This document shows, one piece after another, positions 10,692 to 21,353 of a stretch of DNA of 64,000 bases (positions are counted from its first letter, which is position 1; every line of letters starts with the position of its first letter). This DNA comes from Streptococcus suis (lineage in GTDB: Bacteria > Bacillota > Bacilli > Lactobacillales > Streptococcaceae). The notes under the pieces are model-generated. The model was not told where the DNA came from and did no database searches. It saw nothing but the letters and a program-made list of their open reading frames with translations. A program made the translations under genes and the position numbers. Where the stretch lies: contig JAKTNI010000001.1 of the NCBI GenBank assembly GCA_029593505.1, forward strand, positions 248,001 to 312,000, given 5' to 3'.

Positions 10692-10796
10692 ATGCCTGTG
10701 ACTTAGTGAAAAAAGATAAATCCTATGAGATACTGAATATTTTTATCGGATTTCCTATTTTTCGTTGAGTTGCTTAACGGCTTACTATCTTACATT

Positions 10797-11921
10797 ATGA
10801 ATAATACAGAATATTACGATCGTCTAGGCGTTTCTAAGAACGCTTCGCAAGACGAGATTAAAAAAGCTTATCGTAAGCTATCTAAGAAATATCATCCGGA
10901 TATCAATAAAGAACCGGGTGCAGAAGCAAAGTACAAGGAAGTTCAAGAGGCTTATGAAACTTTAAGTGACAGCCAAAAACGAGCAGCCTATGATCAATAT
11001 GGACCTGCTGGCGCAGGTGGTTTTGGCGGTGGCGGATTTGGTGGTTTTGACGGCGCTGGATTTAGTGGCTTTGAAGACATCTTTTCTAGTTTCTTTGGTG
11101 GAGGCGCATCGCGTAATCCCAACGCTCCACGTCAAGGAGATGACCTCCAATATACTGTACAACTTAAATTTGAGGAAGCGATTTTTGGGGTCGAGAAAGA
11201 AGTTTCCTATAATCGTGAGGCTACTTGTAGAACGTGTACTGGATCTGGTTCCAAGCCAGGAACAAGTCCTGTTACTTGTGGTCGTTGCCATGGTTCAGGT
11301 GTTATCAATGTAGACACTCAAACTCCTCTTGGTACCATGCGTCGCCAAATGACGTGTGACGTCTGCCATGGTCGTGGGAAACAAATCAAAGATCCGTGTC
11401 AGACTTGTCGTGGAACAGGACATGAAAAACAAGCGCATACAGTTACTGTTAAAGTTCCTGCGGGTGTAGAGACAGGGCAACGCGTTCGTTTAGCTGGTCA
11501 AGGAGAAGCAGGATTTAATGGTGGACCGTATGGTGACCTGTATGTAGTAGTTCAAGTACAGGCATCTGATAAATTTGAGCGTGAGGGAACAACGATTCTT
11601 TATAAGTTAAATCTTAACTTTGTTCAAGCTGCACTTGGTGATACCGTTCAGGTACCAACTGTTCACGGAGATGTTGATATGGTGATTCCAGAGGGAACTC
11701 AGACTGGTAAAACTTTCCGCCTCAAAGGAAAAGGTGCACCGAGCATTCGTGGAGGTGTTATGGGAGACCAGTATGTGACAATCAATGTTGTAACGCCAAC
11801 CGGATTAAATGATCGTCAAAAAGCAGCTTTGAGAGAATTTGCATCAGCAGGTGATATCCATGTTCAACCGCAAAAGAAAGGCTTCTTTGATAAAGTGAAA
11901 GATGCATTTGAAGATTTATAA
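10797..11921 (+). CDS. dnaJ: Chaperone DnaJ (Hsp40)
   Basis: The 374-residue co-chaperone activates the DnaK ATPase and delivers substrates. A J domain (residues about 4-68, HPD motif in KYHPDI) is followed by a Gly/Phe-rich linker with repeated GGFGG. Four zinc-binding CxxCxGxG repeats follow ([32 protein letters not shown]), then the C-terminal substrate-binding domains. It follows dnaK after 252 bases containing a terminator. The start [16 protein letters not shown] matches streptococcal DnaJ. As with dnaK, no good Shine-Dalgarno sequence precedes the ATG. Confidence 0.98.
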   Translation: MNNTEYYDRLGVSKNASQDEIKKAYRKLSKKYHPDINKEPGAEAKYKEVQEAYETLSDSQKRAAYDQYGPAGAGGFGGGGFGGFDGAGFSGFEDIFSSFFGGGASRNPNAPRQGDDLQYTVQLKFEEAIFGVEKEVSYNREATCRTCTGSGSKPGTSPVTCGRCHGSGVINVDTQTPLGTMRRQMTCDVCHGRGKQIKDPCQTCRGTGHEKQAHTVTVKVPAGVETGQRVRLAGQGEAGFNGGPYGDLYVVVQVQASDKFEREGTTILYKLNLNFVQAALGDTVQVPTVHGDVDMVIPEGTQTGKTFRLKGKGAPSIRGGVMGDQYVTINVVTPTGLNDRQKAALREFASAGDIHVQPQKKGFFDKVKDAFEDL

Positions 11922-11925
11922 TCTT

Positions 11926-11958
11926 AAAAAATCAGTGAGTGTATACTTGCTGATTTTT
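11926..11958 (+). terminator. Terminator after dnaJ
   Basis: AAAAATCAG and CTGATTTTT form an imperfect stem, extended by G-U pairs, ending in a T-run. Confidence 0.75.
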
Positions 11959-12123
11959 CTAATGTGTCAATTTTTACTTGTAGGTATTGTTAAAAGATAG
12001 ATGGTGTTACATCAAACACTAGTGTTATACGAAAGATATTTATAAAACAGAAAGAGAATAGATACGAATAAGGTAGCATGCTGATTTTCTAACAATCATT
12101 TTCATACGAAATGCATGCTTTCA

Positions 12124-12132
12124 TGCTATAAT
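12124..12132 (+). promoter_or_regulatory. Extended -10 promoter of polA
   Basis: TGC TATAAT ends only six bases before the polA ATG at 12139, so the transcript would start at or next to the start codon. No -35 is clear. Confidence 0.6.
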
Positions 12133-12138
12133 AGGGGT

Positions 12139-14772
12139 ATGAAAAAAAATAAATTATTACTAATTGACGGCTCCTCTGTAGCCTTTCGTGCTTTTTTTGC
12201 ACTGTATAATCAAATTGATCGATTTAAAAGTCCTACAGGACTTCATACGAATGCTATCTATGGTTTCAATTTGATGTTGGATCATATGTTGAAGCGAATT
12301 GAGCCGACTCATGTTTTAGTAGCTTTTGATGCTGGTAAGACGACATTTCGAACAAAACTCTATGCTGACTATAAAGCAGGACGTGCTAAGACACCGGATG
12401 AATTTCGTGAGCAATTTCCTTTTATTCGTCAAATGTTGGATGCTATGGGAATCAAGCATTATGAGTTGGAACAATATGAAGCAGATGATATTATCGGTAC
12501 ATTGGATAAGATGGCTGAACGGACAAAAGTTCCATTTGATGTAACCATTGTGAGTGGTGATAAGGATTTGATTCAACTAACAGATGAAAATACAGTTGTT
12601 GAAATTTCCAAAAAAGGTGTTGCTGAATTTGAAGCATTTACGCCAGAGTATTTGATGGAGAAAATGGGGATTACTCCAGAACAGTTTATTGACTTGAAAG
12701 CGTTAATGGGAGATAAGTCTGATAATATTCCCGGTGTCACTAAAATTGGTGAAAAAACAGGTCTTAAACTTTTGACAGAGTTTGGTTCATTGGATGGTAT
12801 TTACGCTGCACTTGATACGATGAAACCTTCTAAGATGAAAGACAATTTACTAGCAGATAAGTCCCAAGCTTTTTTATCTCGTACTCTTGCGACGATTGAT
12901 ACGGAAGCACCGATTGAGATTGGTTTAGATGACATGGTCTACAACGGACCTCAGTTAGATGAATTACGTCAGTTCTATGAGGACATGGGCTTTAAACAAT
13001 TACGTTCTCAATTAGGCGTTACTCAGTCACAGGAAGAAGTTTTGGAATTTCAACGTGTTACAGAAGTTAGCTCTACTATGCTCAACAGGAATCAATTTTT
13101 CTATTTTGAAATATTGGGCGAAAATTATCATCGAGAAGATTTAGTTGGGATCGCTTGGGGAGATAAGAATGGTTTATATGTTGGTGGACCAGAATTGTTA
13201 GAAAGTACTGTCTTACGTGATTTTCTTGAGAATGAATCTATTAAAACGTATGACTTTAAGCGTGGAAAAGTTCTTGTATCACGCTACGGTATCAACTTAA
13301 AACCTGCAGCATTTGATAGTCGTTTGGCAAAATATCTCTTATCAACCGTTGAGGATAATGAACTGACAACGATTGCTCATCTGTATGGTGAATCTAATTT
13401 GGTACCAGATGAAGCAGTATATGGCAAAGGAGCTAAATTGGCATTGCCAGAACGCGATGTTTTCTTTCCACATCTAGCTAAAAAGGTTCAAATTTTAGTG
13501 GAAACAGAAGCTCCAATGTTGAAAAAGTTAGAAGAGCATCAGCAATTAGAACTTCTATTTAATATGGAGTTGCCATTGGCAAATGTTTTGGCTAAGATGG
13601 AGATTGCAGGCATTAAGGTGGAGATAGAAACACTAAAAAGTATGCAAGCAGAAAATGAAGTTCTGATTGAGCAATTGACAAAGGAGATTTTTGAATTAGC
13701 AGGTCAAGAGTTTAATATCAATTCTCCAAAGCAGTTAGGTACTATTTTGTTTGAAGATATGGGCTTACCATTGGAGTATACAAAGAAAACAAAGACAGGT
13801 TATTCAACCGCAGTTGATGTATTGGAACGACTAGCTCCGATTGCTCCGATTGTTTCCAAGATTTTGGAATACCGTCAAATTACAAAGCTCCAGTCAACTT
13901 ATGTCATTGGTTTGCAGGAAGCAATTTTAGAAGACGGAAAGATTCACACGCGTTATGTACAAGATTTGACCCAAACAGGTCGTTTGTCTTCAACAGATCC
14001 TAATTTGCAAAATATTCCTATTCGACTAGAACAGGGACGTCTTATTCGTAAGGCCTTTGTTCCCTCGTTGGAAGATAGTGTATTACTAGCTTCGGATTAT
14101 TCTCAAATAGAACTACGTGTGCTGGCGCATATTTCCAAAGATCAACATTTGATTGAAGCTTTCCAGCAAGGAGCAGATATTCATACATCAACAGCTATGC
14201 GTGTCTTTGGGATTGAAAATGTAGAAGAAGTAACATCAAATGATCGTCGCAATGCTAAAGCCGTGAACTTTGGTGTGGTCTATGGTATTTCAGATTTTGG
14301 TCTATCTAACAATTTAGGTATTAGTCGTAAGGAAGCCAAAGCGTACATAGAACGGTATTTTGAGCGTTTTCCTGGTATTAAAAATTATATGGAAACCATT
14401 GTACGCGAAGCGCGTGATAAGGGATTTGTTGAAACCATTTATAAGCGTCGGAGAGAATTACCAGACATCAATTCACGCAATTTTAATGTTCGTAATTTTG
14501 CAGAACGTACAGCTATAAACTCGCCTATACAAGGTTCTGCAGCAGATATTTTAAAAGTAGCGATGATTCAACTAGATAAAGCATTGCTAAAAGCAGGACT
14601 AAAAACTCGTATGTTACTTCAAGTTCATGACGAGATTGTTCTAGAAGTGCCAATAGCAGAGTTGGAAATGGTCAAGAACATGGTGAAAGAGACGATGGAG
14701 TCTGCGATTGAGTTATCTGTTCCATTGATAGCTGATGAAAATATAGGTCAGACATGGTATGAAGCGAAATAG
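12139..14772 (+). CDS. polA: DNA polymerase I
   Basis: The 877-residue enzyme fills gaps and removes RNA primers during replication and repair. The N-terminal 5'-3' exonuclease domain (LLLIDGSSVAFRAFF, GDKSDNIPG near 200) is followed by a proofreading-fold domain without an obvious acidic set. The polymerase domain carries motif A (DYSQIELRVLAH), motif B (RRNAKAVNFGVVYG) and motif C (QVHDEIVLE). The start MKKNKLLLIDGSS at 12139 is supported by family length. It lies about seven bases after a TATAAT, so initiation may be leaderless. A lipoprotein gene follows after 12 bases. Confidence 0.97.
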   Translation: MKKNKLLLIDGSSVAFRAFFALYNQIDRFKSPTGLHTNAIYGFNLMLDHMLKRIEPTHVLVAFDAGKTTFRTKLYADYKAGRAKTPDEFREQFPFIRQMLDAMGIKHYELEQYEADDIIGTLDKMAERTKVPFDVTIVSGDKDLIQLTDENTVVEISKKGVAEFEAFTPEYLMEKMGITPEQFIDLKALMGDKSDNIPGVTKIGEKTGLKLLTEFGSLDGIYAALDTMKPSKMKDNLLADKSQAFLSRTLATIDTEAPIEIGLDDMVYNGPQLDELRQFYEDMGFKQLRSQLGVTQSQEEVLEFQRVTEVSSTMLNRNQFFYFEILGENYHREDLVGIAWGDKNGLYVGGPELLESTVLRDFLENESIKTYDFKRGKVLVSRYGINLKPAAFDSRLAKYLLSTVEDNELTTIAHLYGESNLVPDEAVYGKGAKLALPERDVFFPHLAKKVQILVETEAPMLKKLEEHQQLELLFNMELPLANVLAKMEIAGIKVEIETLKSMQAENEVLIEQLTKEIFELAGQEFNINSPKQLGTILFEDMGLPLEYTKKTKTGYSTAVDVLERLAPIAPIVSKILEYRQITKLQSTYVIGLQEAILEDGKIHTRYVQDLTQTGRLSSTDPNLQNIPIRLEQGRLIRKAFVPSLEDSVLLASDYSQIELRVLAHISKDQHLIEAFQQGADIHTSTAMRVFGIENVEEVTSNDRRNAKAVNFGVVYGISDFGLSNNLGISRKEAKAYIERYFERFPGIKNYMETIVREARDKGFVETIYKRRRELPDINSRNFNVRNFAERTAINSPIQGSAADILKVAMIQLDKALLKAGLKTRMLLQVHDEIVLEVPIAELEMVKNMVKETMESAIELSVPLIADENIGQTWYEAK

Positions 14773-14784
14773 AAAGGAAAAACT

Positions 14785-15540
14785 ATGAGAAAACTACTGA
14801 TTAGTGTTGGTTTATGTAGTCTATTACTTGTAGGTTGTGGTGAAAAAACGGAAGAAGTAAAGAAAAATACAAGTCCTTCTGGGGAAGAGTTATCAACAAC
14901 TTTACCTATCTTGCAGGAAAAACAAGATACGACGAATGAACAATTAAATGTTTTAGCAAATGCTGAAACACTTGTTGTTAATGCTAATCCACCTGTTGAT
15001 GAAAGTCAGAAGCCGTATAAATTGCATGCAGCAAACAATGGTGTCGCTGAAAAAGATGAAAATGGTAATATCAAGGAATTTTTCCGTTATTATGATATTC
15101 CAACTACTTGGAAGGTCAGTACGGAAAATACAGCCAATGATAATGTATCAGCAGTTTATGATGTAAAAGAAGACTCCAGTAATTATATTGTTCAATTATA
15201 TAATCTAAACGCCTTTGATAAGTCTCCTTTAGAAGAGGGACGTAATATGACACCTGAGGAATTAGAAGCAAGGATGCTTGAGACCAATCATGCTTTTGTG
15301 GAAAAAACGATTGTAACGATTAACGGACAAGAGTGGAATATCGGACGTCAAATTTTAAAAGAGCAAAAGATGATGCGTTTAAGTTTTTATCGTATGGAAT
15401 CAACTGGAGCCTATGATGATTCAGTAGTAGTTGGTTCGCTTTATTATTCTCTAGACCCTGGTTTAGATAAGGATCGAGCTAATCTTAAGAAAACAATTGG
15501 TTACCTGAAAGATATTGTTTACCAGCTTTCTAAAAAATAA
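14785..15540 (+). CDS. Predicted lipoprotein of unknown function
   Basis: The 251-residue protein has a lipoprotein signal (MRKLLISVGLCSLLLVGC) with the lipidated cysteine at position 18, a polar Glu/Lys/Thr-rich linker to about 75, and then a folded domain (FRYYDIPTTWKVS, YIVQLYNLNAFDKS). It should be anchored to the outer face of the membrane after processing by Lgt and Lsp; lgt is also encoded in this window. AAAGGA precedes the ATG. It is probably co-transcribed with polA, which gives no clue to its role. I do not recognise a family. Confidence 0.85.
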   Translation: MRKLLISVGLCSLLLVGCGEKTEEVKKNTSPSGEELSTTLPILQEKQDTTNEQLNVLANAETLVVNANPPVDESQKPYKLHAANNGVAEKDENGNIKEFFRYYDIPTTWKVSTENTANDNVSAVYDVKEDSSNYIVQLYNLNAFDKSPLEEGRNMTPEELEARMLETNHAFVEKTIVTINGQEWNIGRQILKEQKMMRLSFYRMESTGAYDDSVVVGSLYYSLDPGLDKDRANLKKTIGYLKDIVYQLSKK

Positions 15541-15581
15541 AGCTAATTGTAAATAATCGCTAAAGAACAGAGGAGACAGTT

Positions 15582-16022
15582 ATGACCTATTCATTTCATA
15601 ATCCAGATTCAGAAATCATTCTAAATTATTTAAAGCAGACAACTACGATTGCAGTTGTTGGTTTATCAAACAGAGAAGAAACGGCAGCGTACAGAGTTTC
15701 AAAATTTATGAAAGAAGTGGGATACCGTATTATTCCTGTCAATCCACGAGCGATGGGACAAGAAATTTTGGGAGAGAAGGTTTATTCGAGTATACAGGAT
15801 ATTCCTGTTCCAATTGATATTGTCAATGTTTTTAGGCGTAGTGAATACTTGGCAGAAGTAGCACGTGAGTTTATTAAGACAGATGCAAAGGTCTATTGGG
15901 CTCAATTAGGGTTGGAAAGTCAAGAAGCAGAAACCATACTTCGTCAGGCAGAGCGGAACGATATTGTTATGAATAAATGCATTAAGATTGAGTATGCTCA
16001 ATTGAGAGACAAGCTGATATAG
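15582..16022 (+). CDS. CoA-binding domain protein (YccU-like)
   Basis: The 146-residue protein is a single Rossmann-type CoA_binding domain (TIAVVGLSNREETAAYRVSKFMKEVGYRI, VNPRAMGQEILGEKVY, WAQLGLESQEAE). Members bind CoA or a similar nucleotide, but no reaction is established. GAGGAGA precedes the ATG. It lies 41 bases after the lipoprotein gene and is probably in the polA transcript. No signal peptide or membrane segment is seen, so it is cytoplasmic. Confidence 0.88.
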   Translation: MTYSFHNPDSEIILNYLKQTTTIAVVGLSNREETAAYRVSKFMKEVGYRIIPVNPRAMGQEILGEKVYSSIQDIPVPIDIVNVFRRSEYLAEVAREFIKTDAKVYWAQLGLESQEAETILRQAERNDIVMNKCIKIEYAQLRDKLI

Positions 16023-16142
16023 TTGAACTAATAGAACTCGCATAAAACGTTTTATTCCAGATGACAAGACTGTATTTTTTTGATAGACTAAGTTAGTATC
16101 TAAGTAGACAATTGATAATATTCCTAGGACTGTTTTTCCTAG

Positions 16143-17297
<1,155 letters not shown>

Positions 17298-17338
17298 GCA
17301 CTACCTTATGTTTCATTACTTGTAGATGTTGAAACGAT

Positions 17339-17365
17339 AAAAAAGACTCTTGGAAGTCTTTTTTT
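17339..17365 (+). terminator. Terminator after tgt
   Basis: AAAAAGACT and AGTCTTTTT form a hairpin with a six-base loop, followed by T residues. Confidence 0.88.
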
Positions 17366-17411
17366 CTATCGAAAGAAATAGTATAATGATAGAAAAGAAA
17401 AGAGGTGCATT

Positions 17412-17879
17412 ATGTCAGTAAATCGTTTAGCTTGGGATGAATATTTTACAGCACAAGCCCTCCTCATTGCCAATCGAGCCACTTGTAAACGAGCGAAAGT
17501 AGGAGCTGTTTTCGTGAAAGATAATAAGGTTGTGGCAACTGGATACAATGGTTCTGTTTCAGGAACAGAGCATTGTTTGGATCAAGAATGTCTAATGATA
17601 GATGGGCATTGTGTACGAACCTTACACGCTGAGGTGAATGCTATTTTACAGGGGGCAGAAAGAGGAATTCCTAAAGGGTTTACAGCATATGTAACTCATT
17701 TTCCATGTCTGAATTGTTCGAAACAACTGCTTCAAGTGGGGTGCAAACGTGTGGTCTATATCAATGAGTATCGCATGAATGACTATGCTCGTTATCTATA
17801 TGATGAAAAAGGATGTGAATTAGTGCACCTACCTTTAGAGGTTGTGAAACAGGCTATTACAGATGCAGAATTCCTTTGA
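17412..17879 (+). CDS. comEB: dCMP deaminase family protein (ComEB-like)
   Basis: The 155-residue zinc enzyme has the cytidine/deoxycytidylate deaminase motif HAEVNA with the zinc-ligand pair in PCLNCSKQL, preceded by KVGAVFVKDNKVVATGYNG. It should convert dCMP to dUMP for thymidylate synthesis. The symbol reflects the ComE operon protein 2 name used for these orthologues. GAGGTG precedes the ATG, and TATAAT lies at 17382-17387. It is a single-gene unit bounded by hairpins on both sides. Confidence 0.9.
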   Translation: MSVNRLAWDEYFTAQALLIANRATCKRAKVGAVFVKDNKVVATGYNGSVSGTEHCLDQECLMIDGHCVRTLHAEVNAILQGAERGIPKGFTAYVTHFPCLNCSKQLLQVGCKRVVYINEYRMNDYARYLYDEKGCELVHLPLEVVKQAITDAEFL

Positions 17880-17882
17880 TAG

Positions 17883-17915
17883 AAAAAGGAAGTTGCTATA
17901 TAGCAATTTCTTTTT
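17883..17915 (+). terminator. Terminator after the dCMP deaminase gene
   Basis: The palindrome TTGCTATATAGCAA (17893-17906) is extended by an AAGGAA/TTTCTT arm and ends in T residues. Confidence 0.85.
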
Positions 17916-17955
17916 AATTTTCTGATAAAAGCACTAGAACAAAAAGGAATATCTA

Positions 17956-17964
17956 TGCTATACT
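17956..17964 (+). promoter_or_regulatory. Extended -10 promoter of metK
   Basis: TGC TATACT predicts a transcript starting near 17971, just before the conserved riboswitch 5' strand. Confidence 0.6.
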
Positions 17965-17971
17965 AGATAAG

Positions 17972-18147
17972 TTAATAAGTCCCGAAAAGGCGATTGGAAG
18001 TGTTTAGTAGTCCTGTTGGATAAATGTCGTTCATCATGTGTCTGCTAAACTGTTTTAGTCGGTGCTTTGTAACTTTTTAACGCGCTAAGAGAACAAGGAG
18101 GAATCTTGTTTGTAAGCACATATTTTCATTAAAAGGGGGACATTTTT
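17972..18147 (+). ncRNA. S_MK-type (SAM-III) riboswitch leader of metK
   Basis: The leader begins with AAGTCCCGAAAAGG (17977-17990) and ends with the purine-rich ribosome binding site AAAAGGGGGACA (18131-18142). GTCCC (17979-17983) is complementary to GGGAC (18137-18141), the anti-Shine-Dalgarno pairing of S_MK boxes. A GTGCTTTGTAAC element resembles the conserved core. SAM would stabilise the pairing and block metK translation. The leader is longer than the minimal enterococcal type: an inserted stem pairs 18002-18010 with 18042-18050, and a smaller ACAAG/CTTGT hairpin follows. Confidence 0.8.
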
Positions 18148-19338
18148 ATGTCAGAACGTAAGTTGTTTACGTCTGAGTCAGTATCGGAGGGACATCCAGA
18201 TAAGATTGCTGACCAGATTTCGGATGCGATTTTGGATGCAATTTTAGCTCAAGATCCAGAAGCTCATGTGGCAGCTGAGACAGCTGTTTATACTGGTAGT
18301 GTGCACGTGTTTGGTGAGATTTCAACAACAGCCTATGTAGATATTAATCGTGTAGTTAGAGATACGATTGCAGAGATTGGCTATACAAAGGGTGAGTATG
18401 GTTTTTCAGCAGAGTCAGTTGGAGTTCACCCGTCACTTGTTGAGCAATCACCAGATATTGCTCAAGGGGTAAATGAGGCGTTGGAAACTCGACAAGATGC
18501 CAGTCAAGATCCGTTGGATGCTGTGGGAGCAGGCGATCAAGGGCTGATGTTTGGTTTTGCGGTAGATGAAACACCAGAATTGATGCCATTACCAATTTCA
18601 CTTAGTCATCAATTAGTTCGTCGTTTGGCTGAATTGAGAAAATCCGGAGAAATTGCTTATCTTCGACCAGATGCCAAGTCGCAAGTGACAGTTGAGTACA
18701 ATGAAGACCATCAACCTGTTCGTGTAGATACAGTGGTTATCTCAACTCAACATGATCCAGAGGTTAGTCAAGAACAAATTCGTCAAGATGTTATTGAACG
18801 AGTGATCAAAGAGATTATCCCTGTTCAATACTTAGATGAGGAAACCAAGTATTTTATCAATCCTACGGGACGTTTTGTTATTGGAGGACCTCAAGGGGAT
18901 TCAGGTTTGACAGGACGTAAAATTATCGTGGATACTTATGGAGGCTACTCTCGTCATGGTGGCGGTGCCTTCTCTGGCAAGGATGCGACTAAAGTGGATC
19001 GCTCTGCTTCCTATGCGGCTCGTTACATCGCTAAGAATATCGTTGCAGCAGGATTAGCAAAGAGAGCAGAAGTACAGTTGGCTTACGCTATTGGAGTGGC
19101 TCAGCCAGTATCTGTTCGAATTGATACATTTGGTACGAATGTCGTTGCAGAAAGTAAGCTTGAGGCAGCTGTTAGACAGATTTTTGATCTTCGTCCAGCA
19201 GGTATTATTCAAATGCTTGATCTAAAACGTCCTATCTACAAGCAAACCGCTGCTTATGGACACATGGGGCGTACAGATATAGACCTTCCTTGGGAAAAAT
19301 TAGATAAGGTGGAAGCTTTGCAAAGAGCCTTAATTTAG
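18148..19338 (+). CDS. metK: S-adenosylmethionine synthetase
   Basis: The 396-residue enzyme makes SAM from methionine and ATP. The signature stretches are all present: [14 protein letters not shown] near the start, [10 protein letters not shown] near 130, and [17 protein letters not shown] near 270. The start at 18148 lies seven bases after the GGGGGA ribosome binding site, which the upstream leader can mask, so regulation by its own product is likely. It is cytoplasmic and a single-gene unit ending at a strong hairpin. Confidence 0.98.
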   Translation: MSERKLFTSESVSEGHPDKIADQISDAILDAILAQDPEAHVAAETAVYTGSVHVFGEISTTAYVDINRVVRDTIAEIGYTKGEYGFSAESVGVHPSLVEQSPDIAQGVNEALETRQDASQDPLDAVGAGDQGLMFGFAVDETPELMPLPISLSHQLVRRLAELRKSGEIAYLRPDAKSQVTVEYNEDHQPVRVDTVVISTQHDPEVSQEQIRQDVIERVIKEIIPVQYLDEETKYFINPTGRFVIGGPQGDSGLTGRKIIVDTYGGYSRHGGGAFSGKDATKVDRSASYAARYIAKNIVAAGLAKRAEVQLAYAIGVAQPVSVRIDTFGTNVVAESKLEAAVRQIFDLRPAGIIQMLDLKRPIYKQTAAYGHMGRTDIDLPWEKLDKVEALQRALI

Positions 19339-19362
19339 TTCTGAATAGTTAGAAGAAGAACG

Positions 19363-19390
19363 AAAACAACTGTAGAGACAGTTGTTTTTT
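19363..19390 (+). terminator. Terminator after metK
   Basis: AAAACAACTGT and ACAGTTGTTTT form a perfect 11-bp stem with an AGAG loop, followed by T residues. Confidence 0.92.
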
Positions 19391-19449
19391 ATCTGTCAAA
19401 TAGCTAGCTTTTTACTTCTCATTGTGATACAATCAAACGTGTGCCTTTT

Positions 19450-19458
19450 TGGTATAAT
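19450..19458 (+). promoter_or_regulatory. Extended -10 promoter of murA
   Basis: TGG TATAAT lies 20 bases before the murA start codon; no clear -35. Confidence 0.55.
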
Positions 19459-19478
19459 GAAGAAAGAGAACGATGAGT

Positions 19479-20738
19479 ATGAGAAAAATTATTATCAATG
19501 GTGGAAAAGCATTGAGAGGAACTGTTACGGTAAGTGGAGCAAAAAATTCAGTTGTTGCTTTGATTCCAGCTATTATTTTGGCAGATGATGTTGTTATTTT
19601 GGATGGTGTACCTGCCATTTCGGATGTTGACAGTTTGATTGATATCATGGAGACAATGGGAGCGACTGTCAGAAGAGACGGAGAAACGCTGGAAATTGAT
19701 CCACGTGGTGTTCAGGATATGCCGATGCCGTTTGGTAAAATAAATAGTCTTCGAGCATCTTATTATTTTTATGGTTCGCTTTTAGGACGTTTTGGGCAAG
19801 CAGTTGTGGGGCTTCCGGGAGGATGTGATTTAGGCCCACGTCCGATTGATTTGCATTTGAAAGCTTTCTCTGCGATGGGCGCAGAAACGATTTATGAAGC
19901 ACAACATATGCGTTTGTCAACCAATGGTCAATCACTTCGTGGAGCGCATGTTTTTATGGATGTGGTGAGTGTTGGTGCGACCATTAATACCATATTAGCT
20001 GCTGTTAAAGCGATAGGTCGTACTGTTATTGAAAATGCAGCGCGCGAGCCAGAGATTATTGATGTTGCTACTCTACTTAATAATATGGGGGCTCGTATTC
20101 GTGGAGCTGGTACAGATATTATTACGATTGATGGAGTAGAACGTTTACACGGAACACGTCATCAGGTTATTCCAGATCGTATTGAAGCAGGAACGTATGT
20201 TGCTCTTGCAGCTGCTGTTGGTGAGGGTATTCGTGTTGATAATGTTCTTTATGAACATTTGGAAAGCTACATTGCAAAATTGGAAGAAATGGGCGTACGC
20301 ATGACCATTTCTGAAGATAGTATCTTTGTTGAAAAACAAGAAAAGTTGAGAAGTGTGAGTGTCAAAACCTCGCCTTATCCAGGTTTTCCGACAGACTTAC
20401 AACAGCCACTTACACCACTCTTGCTTAGGGCAGAGGGCAGTGGTACAATTACGGATACGATTTATGAAAAGCGTGTTGGCCATGTACAAGAGCTTGCTAA
20501 CCTGGGTGCTAAGATTTTCACCCGTAGCAACCATATTGCTTTTGAAGGTCCGAATCACTTGATAGGAGCTACTGTTAAGGCAACGGATTTGCGTGCAGGA
20601 GCAGCTATGATTATTGCAGGATTGATGGCTACAGGTCGTACCGAGATTACGAATATTGAATTTATCCTACGTGGATATTCCAATATCATTGAAAAATTAA
20701 CAGAACTGGGTGCAGATATCCAGTTGGTAGAAGAATAA
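19479..20738 (+). CDS. murA: UDP-N-acetylglucosamine 1-carboxyvinyltransferase MurA
   Basis: The 419-residue enzyme transfers enolpyruvyl from PEP to UDP-GlcNAc, the first committed step of peptidoglycan synthesis. The two-domain EPSP-synthase fold is evident. The fosfomycin-sensitive cysteine is present in [13 protein letters not shown] at residue 116, and ISGAKNS-type ligand residues occur as [11 protein letters not shown]. The ATG at 19479 (MRKIIINGG) fits the family; an ATG at 19473 would add two residues and cannot be excluded. Streptococci usually carry two MurA paralogues; this one resembles pneumococcal MurA rather than MurZ (from memory). A GNAT gene follows. Confidence 0.95.
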   Translation: MRKIIINGGKALRGTVTVSGAKNSVVALIPAIILADDVVILDGVPAISDVDSLIDIMETMGATVRRDGETLEIDPRGVQDMPMPFGKINSLRASYYFYGSLLGRFGQAVVGLPGGCDLGPRPIDLHLKAFSAMGAETIYEAQHMRLSTNGQSLRGAHVFMDVVSVGATINTILAAVKAIGRTVIENAAREPEIIDVATLLNNMGARIRGAGTDIITIDGVERLHGTRHQVIPDRIEAGTYVALAAAVGEGIRVDNVLYEHLESYIAKLEEMGVRMTISEDSIFVEKQEKLRSVSVKTSPYPGFPTDLQQPLTPLLLRAEGSGTITDTIYEKRVGHVQELANLGAKIFTRSNHIAFEGPNHLIGATVKATDLRAGAAMIIAGLMATGRTEITNIEFILRGYSNIIEKLTELGADIQLVEE

Positions 20739-20744
20739 ACGATT

Positions 20745-20769
20745 GGGGCTGGGAGTGATTTCCAGCCCC
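20745..20769 (+). terminator. Strong hairpin between murA and the GNAT gene
   Basis: GGGGCTGG and CCAGCCCC form a perfect GC-rich stem with a nine-base loop. The T-run is very short, so it may attenuate rather than terminate. Confidence 0.5.
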
Positions 20770-20780
20770 TTGGGTACACT

Positions 20781-21353
20781 ATGACAATTTGGACACAGTT
20801 AGCTACAATTACTTATTTTGAAACGAAGCGCTTAATAGTGCGACCATTTTCTTATGCAGACGGTGATGATTTTTACAAGATTGTATCTAGTCCTGCTAAT
20901 CTTCCTTTTTTATTTCCTAGTCAAGTGGATAGAGCGTTGGCTCTTGATATGATGGTAGAAAAATTTATGCGCTCTCCATTGGGGAAATGGGCTTTGGTGG
21001 ATAAAGGAACTAAGAAAATGATTGGTGCGCTTTGTTTTGAAGCGCTAGATGAACACAAGAAAACGGCAGAAATCAGCTATTTTTTGAATAGAGATTATTG
21101 GAGACAAGGCTTGATGACAGAAGTTGTGCAGCAACTAGTCTTTTTAGCGTTTGATAAACTTGCGTTGAGGGAATTAATGATTGTCACTCATTTAGAAAAT
21201 GTAGCTAGTCAGTCGGTAGCACGAAAAGCTGGGTTTAAGCAGGTAGAGCAGTATCGTGGCAGTGATCGTTACAGTCATAAAATGAGAAACTATCTTAAGT
21301 TTAGTTTGAAAAAAGTAGATGTTCGTTCAAAAATGGATAAGGAGAAAGAATGA
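20781..21353 (+). CDS. GNAT family N-acetyltransferase
   Basis: The 190-residue protein matches the RimJ/RimL-type GNAT fold: ETKRLIVRPFSYADGDDFY at the start, AEISYFLNRDYWRQGLMTEVVQQLV as the acetyl-CoA binding motif region, and LENVASQSVARKAGFKQ near the end. It would acetylate an amine of a protein or small molecule, not predictable here. It overlaps map by four bases (ATGA), so the two are translationally coupled. No clear ribosome binding site precedes its ATG, which follows the GC-rich hairpin. Confidence 0.88.
   Translation: MTIWTQLATITYFETKRLIVRPFSYADGDDFYKIVSSPANLPFLFPSQVDRALALDMMVEKFMRSPLGKWALVDKGTKKMIGALCFEALDEHKKTAEISYFLNRDYWRQGLMTEVVQQLVFLAFDKLALRELMIVTHLENVASQSVARKAGFKQVEQYRGSDRYSHKMRNYLKFSLKKVDVRSKMDKEKE

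Noticed and set aside
10966..11313. Open frame of 115 codons in another frame of dnaJ
   Set aside because: It lies wholly inside dnaJ, in the Gly/Phe-rich region, and its composition is that of a frame-shifted reading; dnaJ itself is unambiguous.
16042..16055. Perfect palindrome ATAAAACGTTTTAT before tgt
   Set aside because: AT-rich and not followed by a T-run; no regulator or known motif fits, so it is not listed as an operator or terminator.
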